This document shows positions 1 through 12,454 of a DNA stretch of 64,000 bases, one piece after another (position 1 is the first letter of the stretch; the number at the start of each line of letters is the position of its first letter). A program made the translations under genes and the position numbers. Source of the stretch: Fratercula arctica (lineage: Eukaryota > Chordata > Aves > Charadriiformes > Alcidae); assembly GCA_947846985.1 (NCBI GenBank), contig CANTUZ010000023.1:4979677-5043676 (forward strand), given 5' to 3'. The notes under the pieces were generated by a model, which saw only the letters and a list, made by a program, of their open reading frames with translations, had not been told where the DNA came from and did not search any database.

Positions 1-1383
1 CATTTCACAAATACACCATGGGGGTTTTTGTCTTAAACTCCTTATAGAAAAGGATGTGGGCATCTGTGGCACTGCATTAGTTTTATTTTATTGTCAATAT
101 CTGTGTTACCCTTATGGGAACAGAATACCTTCATTGAAAACAAAGCAGGAGTTATCAATAGGTAGTGTCTTATGGTACCCAGGCATATATTTGATCTACA
201 TCTGTTCTCATACTCTCCTTTTGGGCAATTGTCACACCTTGTCTGCTTTATGTTACAAAGCGGGTTCATAGGAGACAGGCTGCATAGCTTTGCACTGCAT
301 CAACCTACCCCATCTCATGGTGACGGGGTCGGGGTGTTTGCTTACCTCACTCTCTCTGCTGTTGGAAAAATTGTGGCAACCATCTGATTTGCCATAGTGG
401 GCCAGGCTGTTGAGCGGGAGGCCCATGGCCTCTGGCAGCGTTCAATACCAAATCTTCCAGAGGAAGATGAAATAACCCCCGTGCACCTGGAGAGCTGCGT
501 AATACTGTGTGTTGTTACACAAGTCTGGATGTGGTGTTTGGAGCTTTTCTTGTATCAATATAAAACAAGTAATGCTATTGACAAAGCAGCGTCGATGCAG
601 GTAGTGCTGTACGGGATTTACAAGATAGCATAGCCGTGTTTCTGTCTTCAAGTACTTTGGGCCTTGTTTCAGTGGGACTGTGGATAGATGCAATACTGGT
701 TTTCAGATCAAGTTCTAAATATCAGCTGTCCAGTGGTAGTCAGGTTATGCCCGAAAATTTAAGCTTTAACTTTATTTTAGCTTGAAGAGAGATAAAGATT
801 GTTTGTTTATTAATCAGTTTAATTTATGCAGCCGATTCTGTTTTCTTGCAGAATTCTGTCTATGTCTATGGTCATCCGTAAACCAAATGACACATGGTCT
901 TTGCTGTGTTTATCTTCTTTATCAAGAATAGTAGAATACTATTCAGATTCATTTGAGATGTAACTCAGCAGTAAAATCCTACTAGCTAAGGCAAGTAATT
1001 TTTTCTTTCAAGGCAAGTACAATAGCTTTTTTCCCCTGTATCTTCATGACATTTAGTTGTAAATTATTTCCTCTTTCTTAGGCTTTTATTTCTATTGCAG
1101 AATTTAAAATATAAGCCATTAAAAAAAGAAAGCACATTTAAAACTTCACCTTTCCTTGTAGATTTTGGAGTAATTTCTGCGGCACCCTGTTTTGTTTCTG
1201 TAGACTGTTATTGACTCAGTGCCTATTAATTTTTATAAGACTTTCTCCATGAGGCTTTGTAAGGGAGAGACACATATTTAGTCCCTGGCCTGGTAAATTT
1301 TAATGACAATTTTGCATGCTTGACTTAATTCCTATTTTTCACGTCCCAGTCATGCATATCCCTCACCTTGTTCTTTTAGGGCT

Positions 1384-1450
1384 TGATTCTTGTCTTTTGA
1401 GTCTGATCCAGTAACACACATAAGCATCTAACTAGTCCCACAGATGGTAA
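1384..1450. repeat. Possible fold-back repeat relic
   Basis: Reads ttgagtctgatccagtaaca, cacataagcatctaactagt, cccacagatgg. Resembles one arm of the 21323-type element. Confidence 0.3.
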
Positions 1451-2614
1451 CACAGAGGATTTTTCCAAGGCAAGTTAGTTCCCAAATCTGCCTGGCTTCC
1501 AGTGGGAGCTGCTTCCAAGCTGCCCTCTTTGCCTTCCATGTCAGTAGTGCTCTAACACAATGACTAAAAGAGCTATAAAACTGAGGACGAGAAAGAGATC
1601 TCTTAGTGCTAGTTGAAACCTTCTGGAGTCCTGAATTAAATCCTACAGGATGGACGTGAAATAGTTTAAAAGGAAATAATTTTCCACTACTTTCTGTACC
1701 GACAAAAATACAATGAAAAGATATTTTTTTCACCTGCTTGCTGAAAACAGTCCTACCTCCCTGAGGTTACTGATGCTTAAATGCAAGTTGCTGTTCTGGA
1801 ATGGGGCCACCATGCTCAGCGTCTTTCAGGATCTCGCTGGTGATGGCAGTCTGATTGCCAAAGGGGTTTCAGCTGTTTTGAAGAGATGCGCCAGCTCACT
1901 CTGAGTCCTACCTATCCGTTAATCATACATAACAAAACATTTGCAGTGTGAGTATGTTTGAATTTATGGGAAAACCTCCCATGTAGAGATATTAGAATGG
2001 TATCACTTCCAGTGCTGAACTAGAATGAGCCAAGCACAGCCATATATTTTAGCAGCAAAATTATTTTTTCTTTTGTCTGTTAGATGTTGGTTTTGGCTCA
2101 AAAAATACTCTAGCACGTGAAGAATCATTTTTCATGAGTTGCAATCTGTCTTTGAAAGAAAATCTTTTACTAAGCTGGTTTATTGGGCAGAAACTTCACT
2201 TCTGGGGAGAATAAGTTGTGAAGGAAGTTAGTTGTGCCGTAACGTGCATTCCGATCTTCCCATGTTCAAACCAGTAGATGTGTGACCTGCAACGGCTAGT
2301 TCTTGATATGCACTTTAATAACAGTCAAACATGCCTCATCGATGCCTTATGGCAATGTGATCCAGCTCTTCTGCTTGAGTTTAGCTGGTGAGTTTTATAC
2401 TGATGATCTGCTTGGTGTGCTTAATTTAGAACTTGGAGAAGTAAGAACTAGTCACAAATTGATCCAAAAGACAATGAATGGACTGTTTCTGTTAAACTTA
2501 CTCTTGTTGCCTCAGAGGTGACATGGAACAGCTATAAAAGCTACCTGTATCTTCTAACAACCAAATGCCCTTGGCTGTACCAGTTTCCAGGCAGGACTGA
2601 GAGCTGGAAAACCT

Positions 2615-2760
2615 GTGATAGTTTAGTTAATCCAGTCAATAGACCACTTGGCTGAGAGCCGGGAATCTGGAATTCCAGGGTTGGTTCTATAACCAATTTC
2701 CTCATGACTCTGGGAAAGTTATTTTCCCCCTCTCTGTATTTCATTCATCCTTCTTGCCAT
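2615..2760 (+). mobile_element. MIR-like tRNA-derived SINE relic
   Basis: It reads gaccacttggctgagagccg, ggttggttctat, cctcatgactctgggaaagt and ccctctctgtatttcat. The order matches MIR/CORE-type SINEs found in amniotes: gaccac-agg, ggttctattcc, ctgtgtgaccttgggcaagt, cctctctgtgcctcagt. It is heavily diverged. Confidence 0.6.
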
Positions 2761-4264
2761 TTGTTTGTTTCATGTGGCCTGCCATGATGTTACTTAATCA
2801 GAGCCTCACAGTATGGCTGCAGTGGAAGAATTAATTCCTAGTAGGACGTTAAGGATAGAGTTGAAGTAAAGCCCAAGTTGTTTTCATCCCTGTTTTCACC
2901 CCCAATGTCATTGCTTGAATAGTAAAACACAGACCTGGGTTCCAGATAGGCTCCTGTAATTGTTCTGCAAAGAATAATTGGCTTGCAAGCCAAAATTTCA
3001 AATTATTAACCCATTTTTTTCCATTCTAGCACAGACTAGCTTGATAGAATGCTGCTGAAACACCTGTGTGCTCTTAGGACCTGACCCCACGCGTTTTCCT
3101 CCTCTGAATATTTACTTGGGAACGGTGCTGTAAATAGCAACACTTCATGTGGTTATATGTGATCACATCTGGTGATGCTGGGAGTTAAGATAGCATCCTG
3201 CTGCTGGAAATAAACAAAAAGAAGCCCGAATGGTAAATAATACCATAATGAATTTTCTATTTTGTGACATTCCTATAGAATTCCATTGAGAATTGTATTC
3301 AAACCATTGAATTCCATAGGATTGCCTGCAAGCCCCATACCTGAAATAACCCATGGAAATGATCTAATTCAAATCCTGTAGGTTTTAGAGGTGTGTTTCT
3401 GTAGGTCCCTTTCGGATTTCTCCCCAGTAATCACTATAAAATTTTCCCCAAATGGAACATGAATAGTAGGAGCAGAAAAATAATAATAGAGTTATGAACC
3501 AAATTTTCAGGAAGTATAAACTGTTTTAACTCTCTTGAAGACAAATAAACTATCTCAGTTCATGAAGAAAAGGTTCTCCCTCTTGCACAGATAAATCCTG
3601 CTTTTGCATTGCTGCAAATGGATTTTGGTTTTATTCCTTGTTTTCTGAACAGGCTCAGTATACCAACCAACGTGTCTTCCGCTTTTGTGTGGGCACAGAA
3701 GCATACTTATGATAGCTTCTAGCCATCTCTGCACATATATAGTGGTCTTGTTTTAATATTTAATCGCTAATTGGTGTGATGATCAAGGGACAGACAAGGG
3801 AGCACTCTGACATCTGATCTCTTGAACTGATTACACGCACTTTGCACTACATGTTGTTCATCATGGTCAGGCTAATTTCCTTCACCGAGTGCTGATTTCT
3901 TTCTGTGGAGAAATCTCAATTTGGGGCTTCTGAAGAGATACCTTCCGTTTTTGGGAAAGGATTCGGGTGTGCATTGTGCTCCTGTTATTGACCAGACTTT
4001 CCAGTAAAAGCAGGGCAAATTCTGTTGGATGAATGGAATCAAATATTCTTCCATGCCTGTGTGCTCTCTCTCTCTTAAGGCTTCTTCTGTATTCACTCTC
4101 CCTGTGCTTTTATTCATTCCCTTTCTCCCTCTATTAGCTTTCTTCTATTTTTCAGCAGAAATTTTAGGTTTCAAAGCTCCTTTCAGTCTGAAAGAAAAAA
4201 ATAAATCCACACCCAAATGCAAACTGCTAATCCTAACACGAGAAGAAGGTTTTCTTTCTTTCAT

Positions 4265-4301
4265 TATGATGTTGATGATGATGATTATTATTATTATTAT
4301 T
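4265..4301. repeat. GAT/ATT trinucleotide microsatellite
   Basis: gatgttgatgatgatgatta then (tta)n; an interrupted array of about twelve trinucleotides. Confidence 0.85.
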
Positions 4302-5884
4302 TGGAAGAAGGTGGTGAAAAAGAGAGAATTTGTCATTACTGTATAATTTAAAATTGCACAGCCTACAGCCCACAAAACAGAGCATGTAATTACACACTTA
4401 CTAGAGGTAACAGCAGTGCTGATAATTATTCTTTACACAGGAGAATCTCGCTGATATCCCAGAGTCGGAAAGTGGGAACTACAATATCTTTAATACCATC
4501 CTTAGAGACCCTCATAAGCAGAGGAGAAGTATGAGGAGGCACACAGGGTCCAGAGCAATATCTTCATCGCGCCAGAATGTCAGGGGCTTTAGTACAGCAG
4601 AAATCAATAGATTCAAGTACATTTTTTTTAAGGTACAATATTTTTTTTATGACCCTACTAGAGAAAGTACAGCAAAGCCAGAGGAACAGCGAGGGTAGGA
4701 AACAAACATTTTGAATGGAAGCCATGTCAGTTTAGAAGAATAGTGAGCTAAGATTTATTCATTTATTTATTTATTTTTAAGACATGTTCTGCTGCAAGAA
4801 CGTGTTAACCATTTCTGGGCTGTAACCCTAAAAATTCTTTGGCATTAAATACCCCATTATTTCTCTATCCATTTTTTTTGTTTATATTGCTCTCTCTAGC
4901 TGTTCTCGCTCAGCCTTTTTTTAGCATTTTTGTGCCTTTGATTTAATTAATTATAATAATTCAGATTTCATCTTACCTTTGGCATTTCTCTTAGTGCTTT
5001 TCAGTCTGAGCTAGAAAAAAATCTGATGGAAAACTTTCCCCGTGCTTAAATTTTTTAGCAGTTCATTTAAATAAGAGTGTGATTTATGGGCCAAATGTCA
5101 TTCCCTTTATTTACGCTAAGTGGTATATTATTTTGCAAGTAATTAATTTGATTTTTAAGGAATAAAATGCTATTTACTATGGAAGCAGAGTAAAACTTCC
5201 CCATGTTTTACTATTTTACTTTGCCCACGTGGCGCAAAGTGATGGGACTTCACCTGTCAATGGCAATTATTCACGGAGGGAGGTTCTACATTAATGTGTT
5301 CTTATAATCATTATAAGATAGGCAGAAAATCTGGTGGCACCTAATTTTTATGTGCTGTTGGGTCCAATCAGACCGATTGTCTTATTGTGCCTGTTAGAGT
5401 GTCCTCTGGGTTGCTCTAACTTAAGCCATCAAGTTAGGTCTGGTGTGGCCGCCCGATGTGAATCGGGGAGTCGGATCTTGCTTCTTGATGGTCTCAGTTC
5501 TGCCTGATCAAATCTCTGCGTTGGTGAGAATCTGGGTCACGGTCACAGGGAGTCAACGTGAATAATAACGTACATGAAGTAGTTGGGGAGGAGTCAAGGG
5601 ACATAAAGTTAATTAAAAAAAAAATCTGTTCTTAATATCCCTAATAACAAACTTAAAATGACATAAAAATCTCAGAAGTTGGTTTAAAAGGGAAATCAAA
5701 CTGTTTGCTCTCCACCTTTAGCATAGACGGGTAGCTGTTACCACCTGAGTCTGTGAGAGCAGCGCTCATTTTTTTTGTAAGGAGCTTTCTATTATCCTAT
5801 ATATTTCTCTTATGGTGTATGGAATTCAGGTGAAAAACCATGCATGTTCCTCTGCTTTGGGATTCTGAGTGAGCAGCAGGAGGA

Positions 5885-6040
5885 GGTAGTGGAAAGGTCT
5901 TGGTTGCTGGCATTCGGGCATTCCCCGTTCAAGTCCTAGCTCTGGCTCAGGGTGCTCGTGTGCCAGTGCAAAGTCACTGAACTGCTCTGTGGCTCAGCTT
6001 CTCCTGTCTGAAGGTCAGTAGTTTAGGCAGTGCTCAGCAT
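5885..6040 (+). mobile_element. MIR-like SINE relic
   Basis: Contains gttcaagtcctagctctg (tRNA B-box side), then gcaaagtcactgaactgctc and tgtggctcagcttctcctgt. These correspond to the MIR body and its cctcagtttcctcatctgt segment. Confidence 0.6.
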
Positions 6041-6514
6041 GAAGGGGTCAGGTTTCTTCTTCCAAGAAAAGCAAAATGTATCAGATGCAAAGTGTCTTGA
6101 ACCAGATCTGAATTAGTAAATGATATAAAATGGCAAAACAACAGAGGAAGCCCAGCCTTGTGTCAATCAAGACACAAATGACACTAATTTTTGTTTGCTC
6201 CGAATCCTTGATGTGGATAAAAACTTAAAGCAGTTAAAAATTTTGACTCTTTACATTTAACAAAGTAGGATAAATGGTCCTCTGGTAACTGTAAAAGAGC
6301 AACTAATGTCTTGCAAGTTTTTAGGACTCTTCTTGAGGTTTATTAATAGTGATAGATCTGAAATGAATTGGAGTCTCGGAAGCTGGAGCAATATATATAT
6401 TTTTTCTATAGGAGTTAAAAACCCACCGGAGTCACTCAGAAATCTTATGTTTACTTGGTAGTTGCTTACGGTCCTTTGTTTTGTGATGTGCAGGATAGGT
6501 CATAGATGAAAAGG

Positions 6515-6790
6515 TATTGAATAAGAGAGGTCTGGATTCAGCTCGTGGCTTTGCCAGAGATTCCCAGGGTGACCTTGAGTAAATCACAAAACCTCTGTGT
6601 GCCTCAATTCTCCATTTTCAGAACTTAGTAATTATATTTGCTCTGATTTTTTTTTTAATGTAAGTTATTTAACATATTCTCTGGGCTGTGTATGTGTTTA
6701 ATTTAACCTATGCCTGTGTAGTGCCTAGCACAAAGGGAGGATCATTAGTAGCAGCTCACAGGTGATAATAATGGATTATTTCTCCCTCAT
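6515..6790 (+). mobile_element. MIR-like SINE relic with 3' tail
   Basis: Contains gtctggattcagctcgtggc, gtgaccttgagtaaatcaca and ctctgtgtgcctcaattctc, then tagtgcctagcacaaaggga. The last part resembles the gtgcctagcacaatggg motif at the 3' end of amniote SINE/LINE tails. Confidence 0.65.
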
Positions 6791-8284
6791 GCTTCTATAG
6801 TCTTCCAAAAACACCAGCTAAATTTTCATGCTTCTATTTGTTAGGCAGAGGCTAAATTATTATTAGAGAAATAAAGTATCATGGAATAACCTGTGATTGG
6901 ATTATGTAGTGTGTAGGTCTGTGCAAGTGCCTTCTTCTCCGTTTGCTTAAAATACAAACGCAACTTCTAGTAACTTTTGAATTGTTGTGGTTTGGTTTTG
7001 ATTGGCAAAATACTTGAGAACCCTCCCAGTAGGAGGTCTGCATGGGAAAAAGTAGCAAGTCTTTTCCTTTAAAATGCTCCTCAGAAGTCATCTTGGGAGT
7101 TTTGCAAAAAAATTCAAGGGGTGTTTGGATCTGGTTTCTGTTATTAAGATCAGAGTCGCCGTCCCGCTCTCAACTTTCCCTTCAGCTGATAATAAGGCAT
7201 CTGGTGGCATATGAGAAGGTTGATGTGCGATTGTTTGATGGTACGCCCAGGATCGGGCGGTGGGCACGTGCCTGTGAATAGGTTACGTGAAAGCTGTGTT
7301 CCGTCATGTGGTGGGAAGCGCCGCTCGCACGGCTGCGGTGGGGACCTGCTACCTTCCTCCGATTTTGCATCTCCTGGTGCTGGAGCAAGAGCTAAAGGCC
7401 AAAAGAGCAGGTATCATGCTGAGGGCAGGAGCTGTGACAGGCCTTTTGTCTTCACTGACTTCTTTGCATTTCAGAGTCAGATAAGCAGTTCCACTTTTGG
7501 TCTGTCCCTTGATATTTATACCCTCGTCATCTTGGACTATGTGAAACCCCCCTGCAGTTCTGTGGCTAAAGCTGATCCTTTTTTCTGAGACTTCCATTGA
7601 AGTCTGGTGCCAAAAGTAAGGTGCTATTAACATATTAATGCATGCATACATCAGTTGTGATGGTTGATCTGATATCTCTCTTTGCTTTTTCAGCTGGATT
7701 ATATCTTTGTGTTTTGTGATTCCCATGTTATATTCCTAATTATTATTATTTCACACTTCATAACATTTTGGTAACTAAAATGCCCTAGGGTTCAAAACTT
7801 GTCTATTACATTTTAGCCCAGAGGAAACTTTGCATCCAGTTCCAACTTCTATCCCCAAATATGAATTTATATTGGAAATTCTGATGGATCCTGCCTGGGA
7901 TTGGTGCAGCTCTGATAGAATATTGTAAAACACTGACTTTGTTACACATTGAGAATGGGGTATTTTCTCCCCCCCCTTCCTTTCTTTTGTGTAAATCTGT
8001 TTTCACCACAGGAGCACATGCTGTCTCTTCTGGCTACAACACTACTTACTAATTCATCGATTCATCTTTAATGAGGCCCCCTGCCAATGTTTAAATAGCA
8101 TTCCGAACAAAGAAAAAGGCAACATTTCCAAAACAGCTGCTTCTCTCCGATCTTGACATATCAGCCTTTCAGAATTTTAAGTAAATTTTTTTGCCCCTAA
8201 AGTTGGTAATTTATAATTTAGGTGTAGCTTTATAATTAATTGTTTGCAGGATGGAGGAAAAAGAGGAAGAGATAGGAATGAAAT

Positions 8285-8302
8285 AAAAAAAAAAAAAAAA
8301 AA
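8285..8302. repeat. A18 homopolymer
   Basis: Eighteen consecutive A. No processed pseudogene or SINE body was recognised upstream. Confidence 0.9.
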
Positions 8303-10964
8303 GAGTAAAGTTTCCCTCAGGCTGTTATGATACATGAAACGGTTTCTGTGGATTGCACTAAGCATTGCAGATATAACAGTGGGAGAATTCTCCTTCGCAG
8401 CCAAAATCATTTGTTGTACATCGCAAGTTGGTACAAGGACATGACAGAGCAAACTTTCTCTGCCCCTGTTACATAAAGCTTTACGATCTCGAATGGCGTA
8501 ACCCGTGTCAGATTTGAGTTGGCTTCATAAACTACTCTTACCAGGAATGCGTGTCACCTTGGTCCCTACTGTTGTTATGCTGGTTTCTGTTTCCTCTGAG
8601 GACAGGCTGAAAACGCTGTGTAACTGTTTAAGACCAGGAGCCCGCTATCGCGAGCACTTGTGTCACACTGAAATTCTGCTAAATGCATGCGCTAAGGCCT
8701 GGTTTTAGAATTAACTCGGAATTTCTGGGTCATGCCTGTAACAGGAGCACTTCTTACATTCCAAGTGCCACACACATTCTTGGAAAATTACATTCAGTGC
8801 GTAACCCATAGAGATAACTTTAAGTAGGTGGCAAGGTGAGCAGTAGAAGGCAGGAGAGGATTGTTACTCATGTCGTATGTGAGATATCTGGAGGATGAGT
8901 GCCCCAGCCTTCACTAAGAGTCTCTTGCAGAGTTATCCCAATACCTTCAGTCAGTTTGGTGTAATTGCTGCCAAAATACTGCCTTTCTCTACAGTGGTCC
9001 CTGTTATATATCACCTTTTTAAAGGCTTTTATGGCTGTCATTTACTAGAGGCTAAAGTACCAGCAGCAGTGCAGGCTTCCTCTACTGCTCTGTCTCCCTT
9101 CCTAAAAGGAGAAGCCTACAAGGTGGGTTTGGTGCCCTGGATCGGCATGGAAACTCTGAAAATCACCACTGTGGCTGTCAGGTGTACGTTGTGGGGTTTG
9201 TGCACCCGCGGGATGTGCGGTAACGCACACTGGTCGCACACAGCGACCCTCCCACAGCCATCACCTGGCGGCACCGTTTGCTTTTGCCGACTGGGCTGCA
9301 TTCAGGTCTGTCACCTAGAGGTTAAGGGCTCCTTGTCTCCTGCTTCAGTTCTTCAGCCCCTTCAAACCAGTTTATTTTCCTGCACCTTAGTGGTAAATGA
9401 AAAGGTTTTATTCTTGTTTGCTCCATCATGTTGAATAGCAGGGGAAAATTAAGCCAAAGCACTTGAATTATAGTTGTTTGTTATGACTTGGTCCTGGCTA
9501 AAAGTTTTTGAATAAATGATCTTTTAGGGAGAAGGATGCCAGTGGACTGGCTAAAACACAAAACTAAAGAAAAAGACCTCTTGACTTTGTTCATTTTCTG
9601 AAAAAGCAGAAAAAAATGGTCAATTTTTATTTTAAGCTATTTGATTAGAAGGAAGTAGTTTTCATTTTGCATTTTACATATTTTGGTAACAAAATATAAT
9701 TTCAATATGAAAACTCCAAATACATTCACTTCTAAGAAATATTTTCAAATATTCTGTCTGACACCAATTTTTGAGAAGTTTATGACAACTTTTAGTTGAA
9801 CCTGCATTTTTCACGTACAAAAAATTGTCAGTTATAGTAATAACTATGGCTATAGAGTAAAATCTGCATGTATTTCTCCCTTGTACAGATAAATCATGAG
9901 AGAGCCAGTAGAGAATAGAAGAGGCAGAATTTAAGATGACCGTGTACAAGCTGTGTGGTGTTCTGATTATTCTCTAGTGAACTCCTGGAGAGCAGAGGTC
10001 AGGATTTCCACAGTCCCGTACTCTGTTTCAGGGTGCTGTCCTGTACAACCTGGTTCAGAGCTGGCAGCTTTGCATCGCGGTATTGGTGGAGAGAAACCTG
10101 TCTTGCGGGGTAAAGCTGATGGTTATCTCTGCAACAGTGTGACTTGACATGCTCTGCAGTCTCTCCTATGGGCCTCCTTCCTCTTAAATTTCTCCTCAGG
10201 TATCAGAGGACCTGCCTGGCTGTAAATCACTGTCAGTGTGCATTATATCGCCTCTTTCAGGCTTCATTCAGTATGTGATGCTGATCTTTCCCAACGTGGA
10301 GTGGTAGGACCCGGCTTGGCAGCCCAGGCTGTAGACTGTCAAGTCTTCTGTTCCAGTCCAATCCCCAGCATTGGCCAAGGTGGTGGAAAGCATGTGCTGT
10401 GTTAATGCGAGAGTTTAGAGCGAACTGCATAGTTGTAACCAGACCTGCTGTGGTAGAGATTCCCCTTCTCTTTCATTGCAACAGAACTGTCTTCCCTTGA
10501 CCCTGACGGATGCAGATAAATTGGTGGGTATTTTAATACCCACATGCCATCCAAACTTGCAAGACCAATGTTGGCAAAGAAGTCCCAGGCAGAAGAGGGG
10601 AAATCCTTTGAAAGAAGAGAGAATATCGTACACTTATATTAATGTTGCACCTAATTTGGTTTCCAAAAGGTTGTTTTTACATTAAATAGCAGCAAAAGTC
10701 CTACAGCCTCAGCATGCACATGCGCACACGGACTTGCCTAGAAACAACAACAAAACAAAATGAAGGCAGTTTGGAGGCATTTCCTGGGAAAAAGATTCAT
10801 GATTCTGTTTCCATGGAAGCGACAGCACATCCCAAGTGGCAGTGAGAGCTGACAGAGCGCAGCTAGGAGAGTTAAAGTGCCATCTACTTCTTCCTAGCAG
10901 AGTAGGGGGGCAGAGGTGGGGGAATCGCTTTTAAAAAGAATACAGAAAAATTTAAAAGGACAGA

Positions 10965-11105
10965 TGGACATATGGTTAAATGGAAAGGCTGGAGATCTGG
11001 GTTGGTTCTCAGCTCTGCCATAAACTTCCTGTCTCCCTTTGGGCAACTCACATAAGACATCTTCCAGCTCCTGCTGAAATCAATAATTGATTTCATTGGG
11101 CACTA
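10965..11105 (+). mobile_element. MIR-like SINE relic
   Basis: Contains gagatctgggttggttctca, gctctgccataaacttcctg and tttgggcaactcacat, in the order expected for MIR-type SINEs. The 3' half is missing or unrecognisable. Confidence 0.5.
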
Positions 11106-12049
11106 AATCAGAGCCTTAAGCATTCTGGACAGTGTTCAGACTGTCTCCTTTGGCACCCAAGTAGTCTATGATGTTTCAAGTTCAAGTCCAACTTGGTTTG
11201 CCTGTTGATCTTCTACTCTTCTTTGGAATAAAATGCTCTCTTCGTTTTATATGGTTCCTGAGCTCCTCAAGACTAGGGCTTTTAATATATGCCTGTTCAG
11301 ATCTTTATACAAAAAATGTTTTTTTACCCAGTACTACCAACTTCACAGAACTTAAAGATAGGGCACCTCCAGGGAAGCCTTTCTTTGTCTTTGGATCAGA
11401 TACTTAAATATGTCACTGTGTATTTTTTTAATTTTAGATATGACAGGATGAGTAGAAGTGTTAAAGAATGAGAGGGGGGTGAGAAGGAATAAGGATTTTG
11501 GGAAGAAAATCACTCTAGCGTGTGTGCAAATATTAGTGATTGCATTGAAAATTCCTTCTCTGTAGCTGTCACAAGCTGCATCCAGAGACAGGAGAATGGA
11601 TTGAATGGAACTGCTGTTCTCATGTGGTAGGGTCTGAGATTAACTGACTCCTGAAATGAAAGCACAGTGTAAAAGGAGAGGAGAATATCAAACTGTAGCT
11701 TATTACAAATATCATATATGTTTTTGTTGTGATCCCACATGTTCTGCTTTCTAATTCTTCACTTCTTTCAACTTGAAAAAGTATAGTTGGCTCAGAAAAG
11801 CTTTTCTTTGTAATGTTTTAGGGGCACAGAGAGTATATTGCAACAAAATTCTGTTCTTTTACAAAATTATTTTGTCATCATTTTGGCTGAAGCTTAGTTT
11901 GTCTGCTGTTTAAACTTAGCCTTTGACCGCTGGGACAAAGAGTGTGATGGAATCTCCGTCGTTCCTCTTCTCCACAGTTTGACTGAGTGCCTTTTTGGAA
12001 AATGTGCTTTAACGAAGGAAGAGTTGGTGAGCTCAGTGCAAGGGCAGTA

Positions 12050-12130
12050 GGTGACGTTCTGTAGCCTGTGTTATGCATGAGGTTGGGCCAAATGATGCGA
12101 TGGTACTTGCTGACCTTAAAATCTGAGAAG
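12050..12130 (+). mobile_element. CR1 LINE 3'-end relic
   Basis: The stretch reads ctgtagcctgtgttatgcat, then gaggttgggccaaatgatg, then tgctgaccttaaaatctgag. This closely tracks the 3'UTR tail shared by sauropsid CR1 copies (a gaggtcagactagatgat core and a ggccttaaaatctatga end). No intact tail microsatellite remains. It is one of the better clues that the genome is sauropsid. Confidence 0.7.
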
Positions 12131-12420
12131 TAATTTTCCAGGCTCCTGGGCTCATGCAGGGACTTTTGCAGATCCCCACTAGTAACGGCAGGTTTGCACA
12201 AGGTCTGGCTGCAAGTGTTTCCTTACCTGGTAAGAATCAAACCCAGTCTGTTGGCAGTGCAAAACTCGCTATTCAATGTAATAATTAATACGACTGTTGA
12301 ATTTCAACCCTCTTTCAGAGAGCTTTAACTACTGCTACGCAGAGATAGCTGGAGTGCAGGGCCATATGCGGCAGGCAGGGCAAATAGTTGTAGTGCTCTG
12401 GGTTGCTGGTTGCGGAGTTT

Positions 12421-12454
12421 TTTTGTTGTTGTTTTTTTGTTTTGTTTTGTTTTA
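12421..12454. repeat. T/G simple repeat
   Basis: T-rich tract with TTG and TTTTG units. Confidence 0.8.

Larger units (their letters stand above)
1..12049. other. Intergenic, no gene recognised
   Basis: Holds the listed SINE relics, a possible fold-back, microsatellites and an AT-rich tract. ORFs up to 179 codons (8895-9434) have no recognisable domain and no promoter or splice context. It fits the gene-poor region 3' of EBF2. Confidence 0.65.

Noticed and set aside
5920..5945. gttcaagtcctag as a tRNA gene B box
   Set aside because: No cloverleaf or A box; it belongs to a MIR-like SINE relic.
8895..9434. 179-codon plus-strand ORF, one of the longest in the window
   Set aside because: No recognisable domain, low-information composition, no splice or promoter context. 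Treated as chance.
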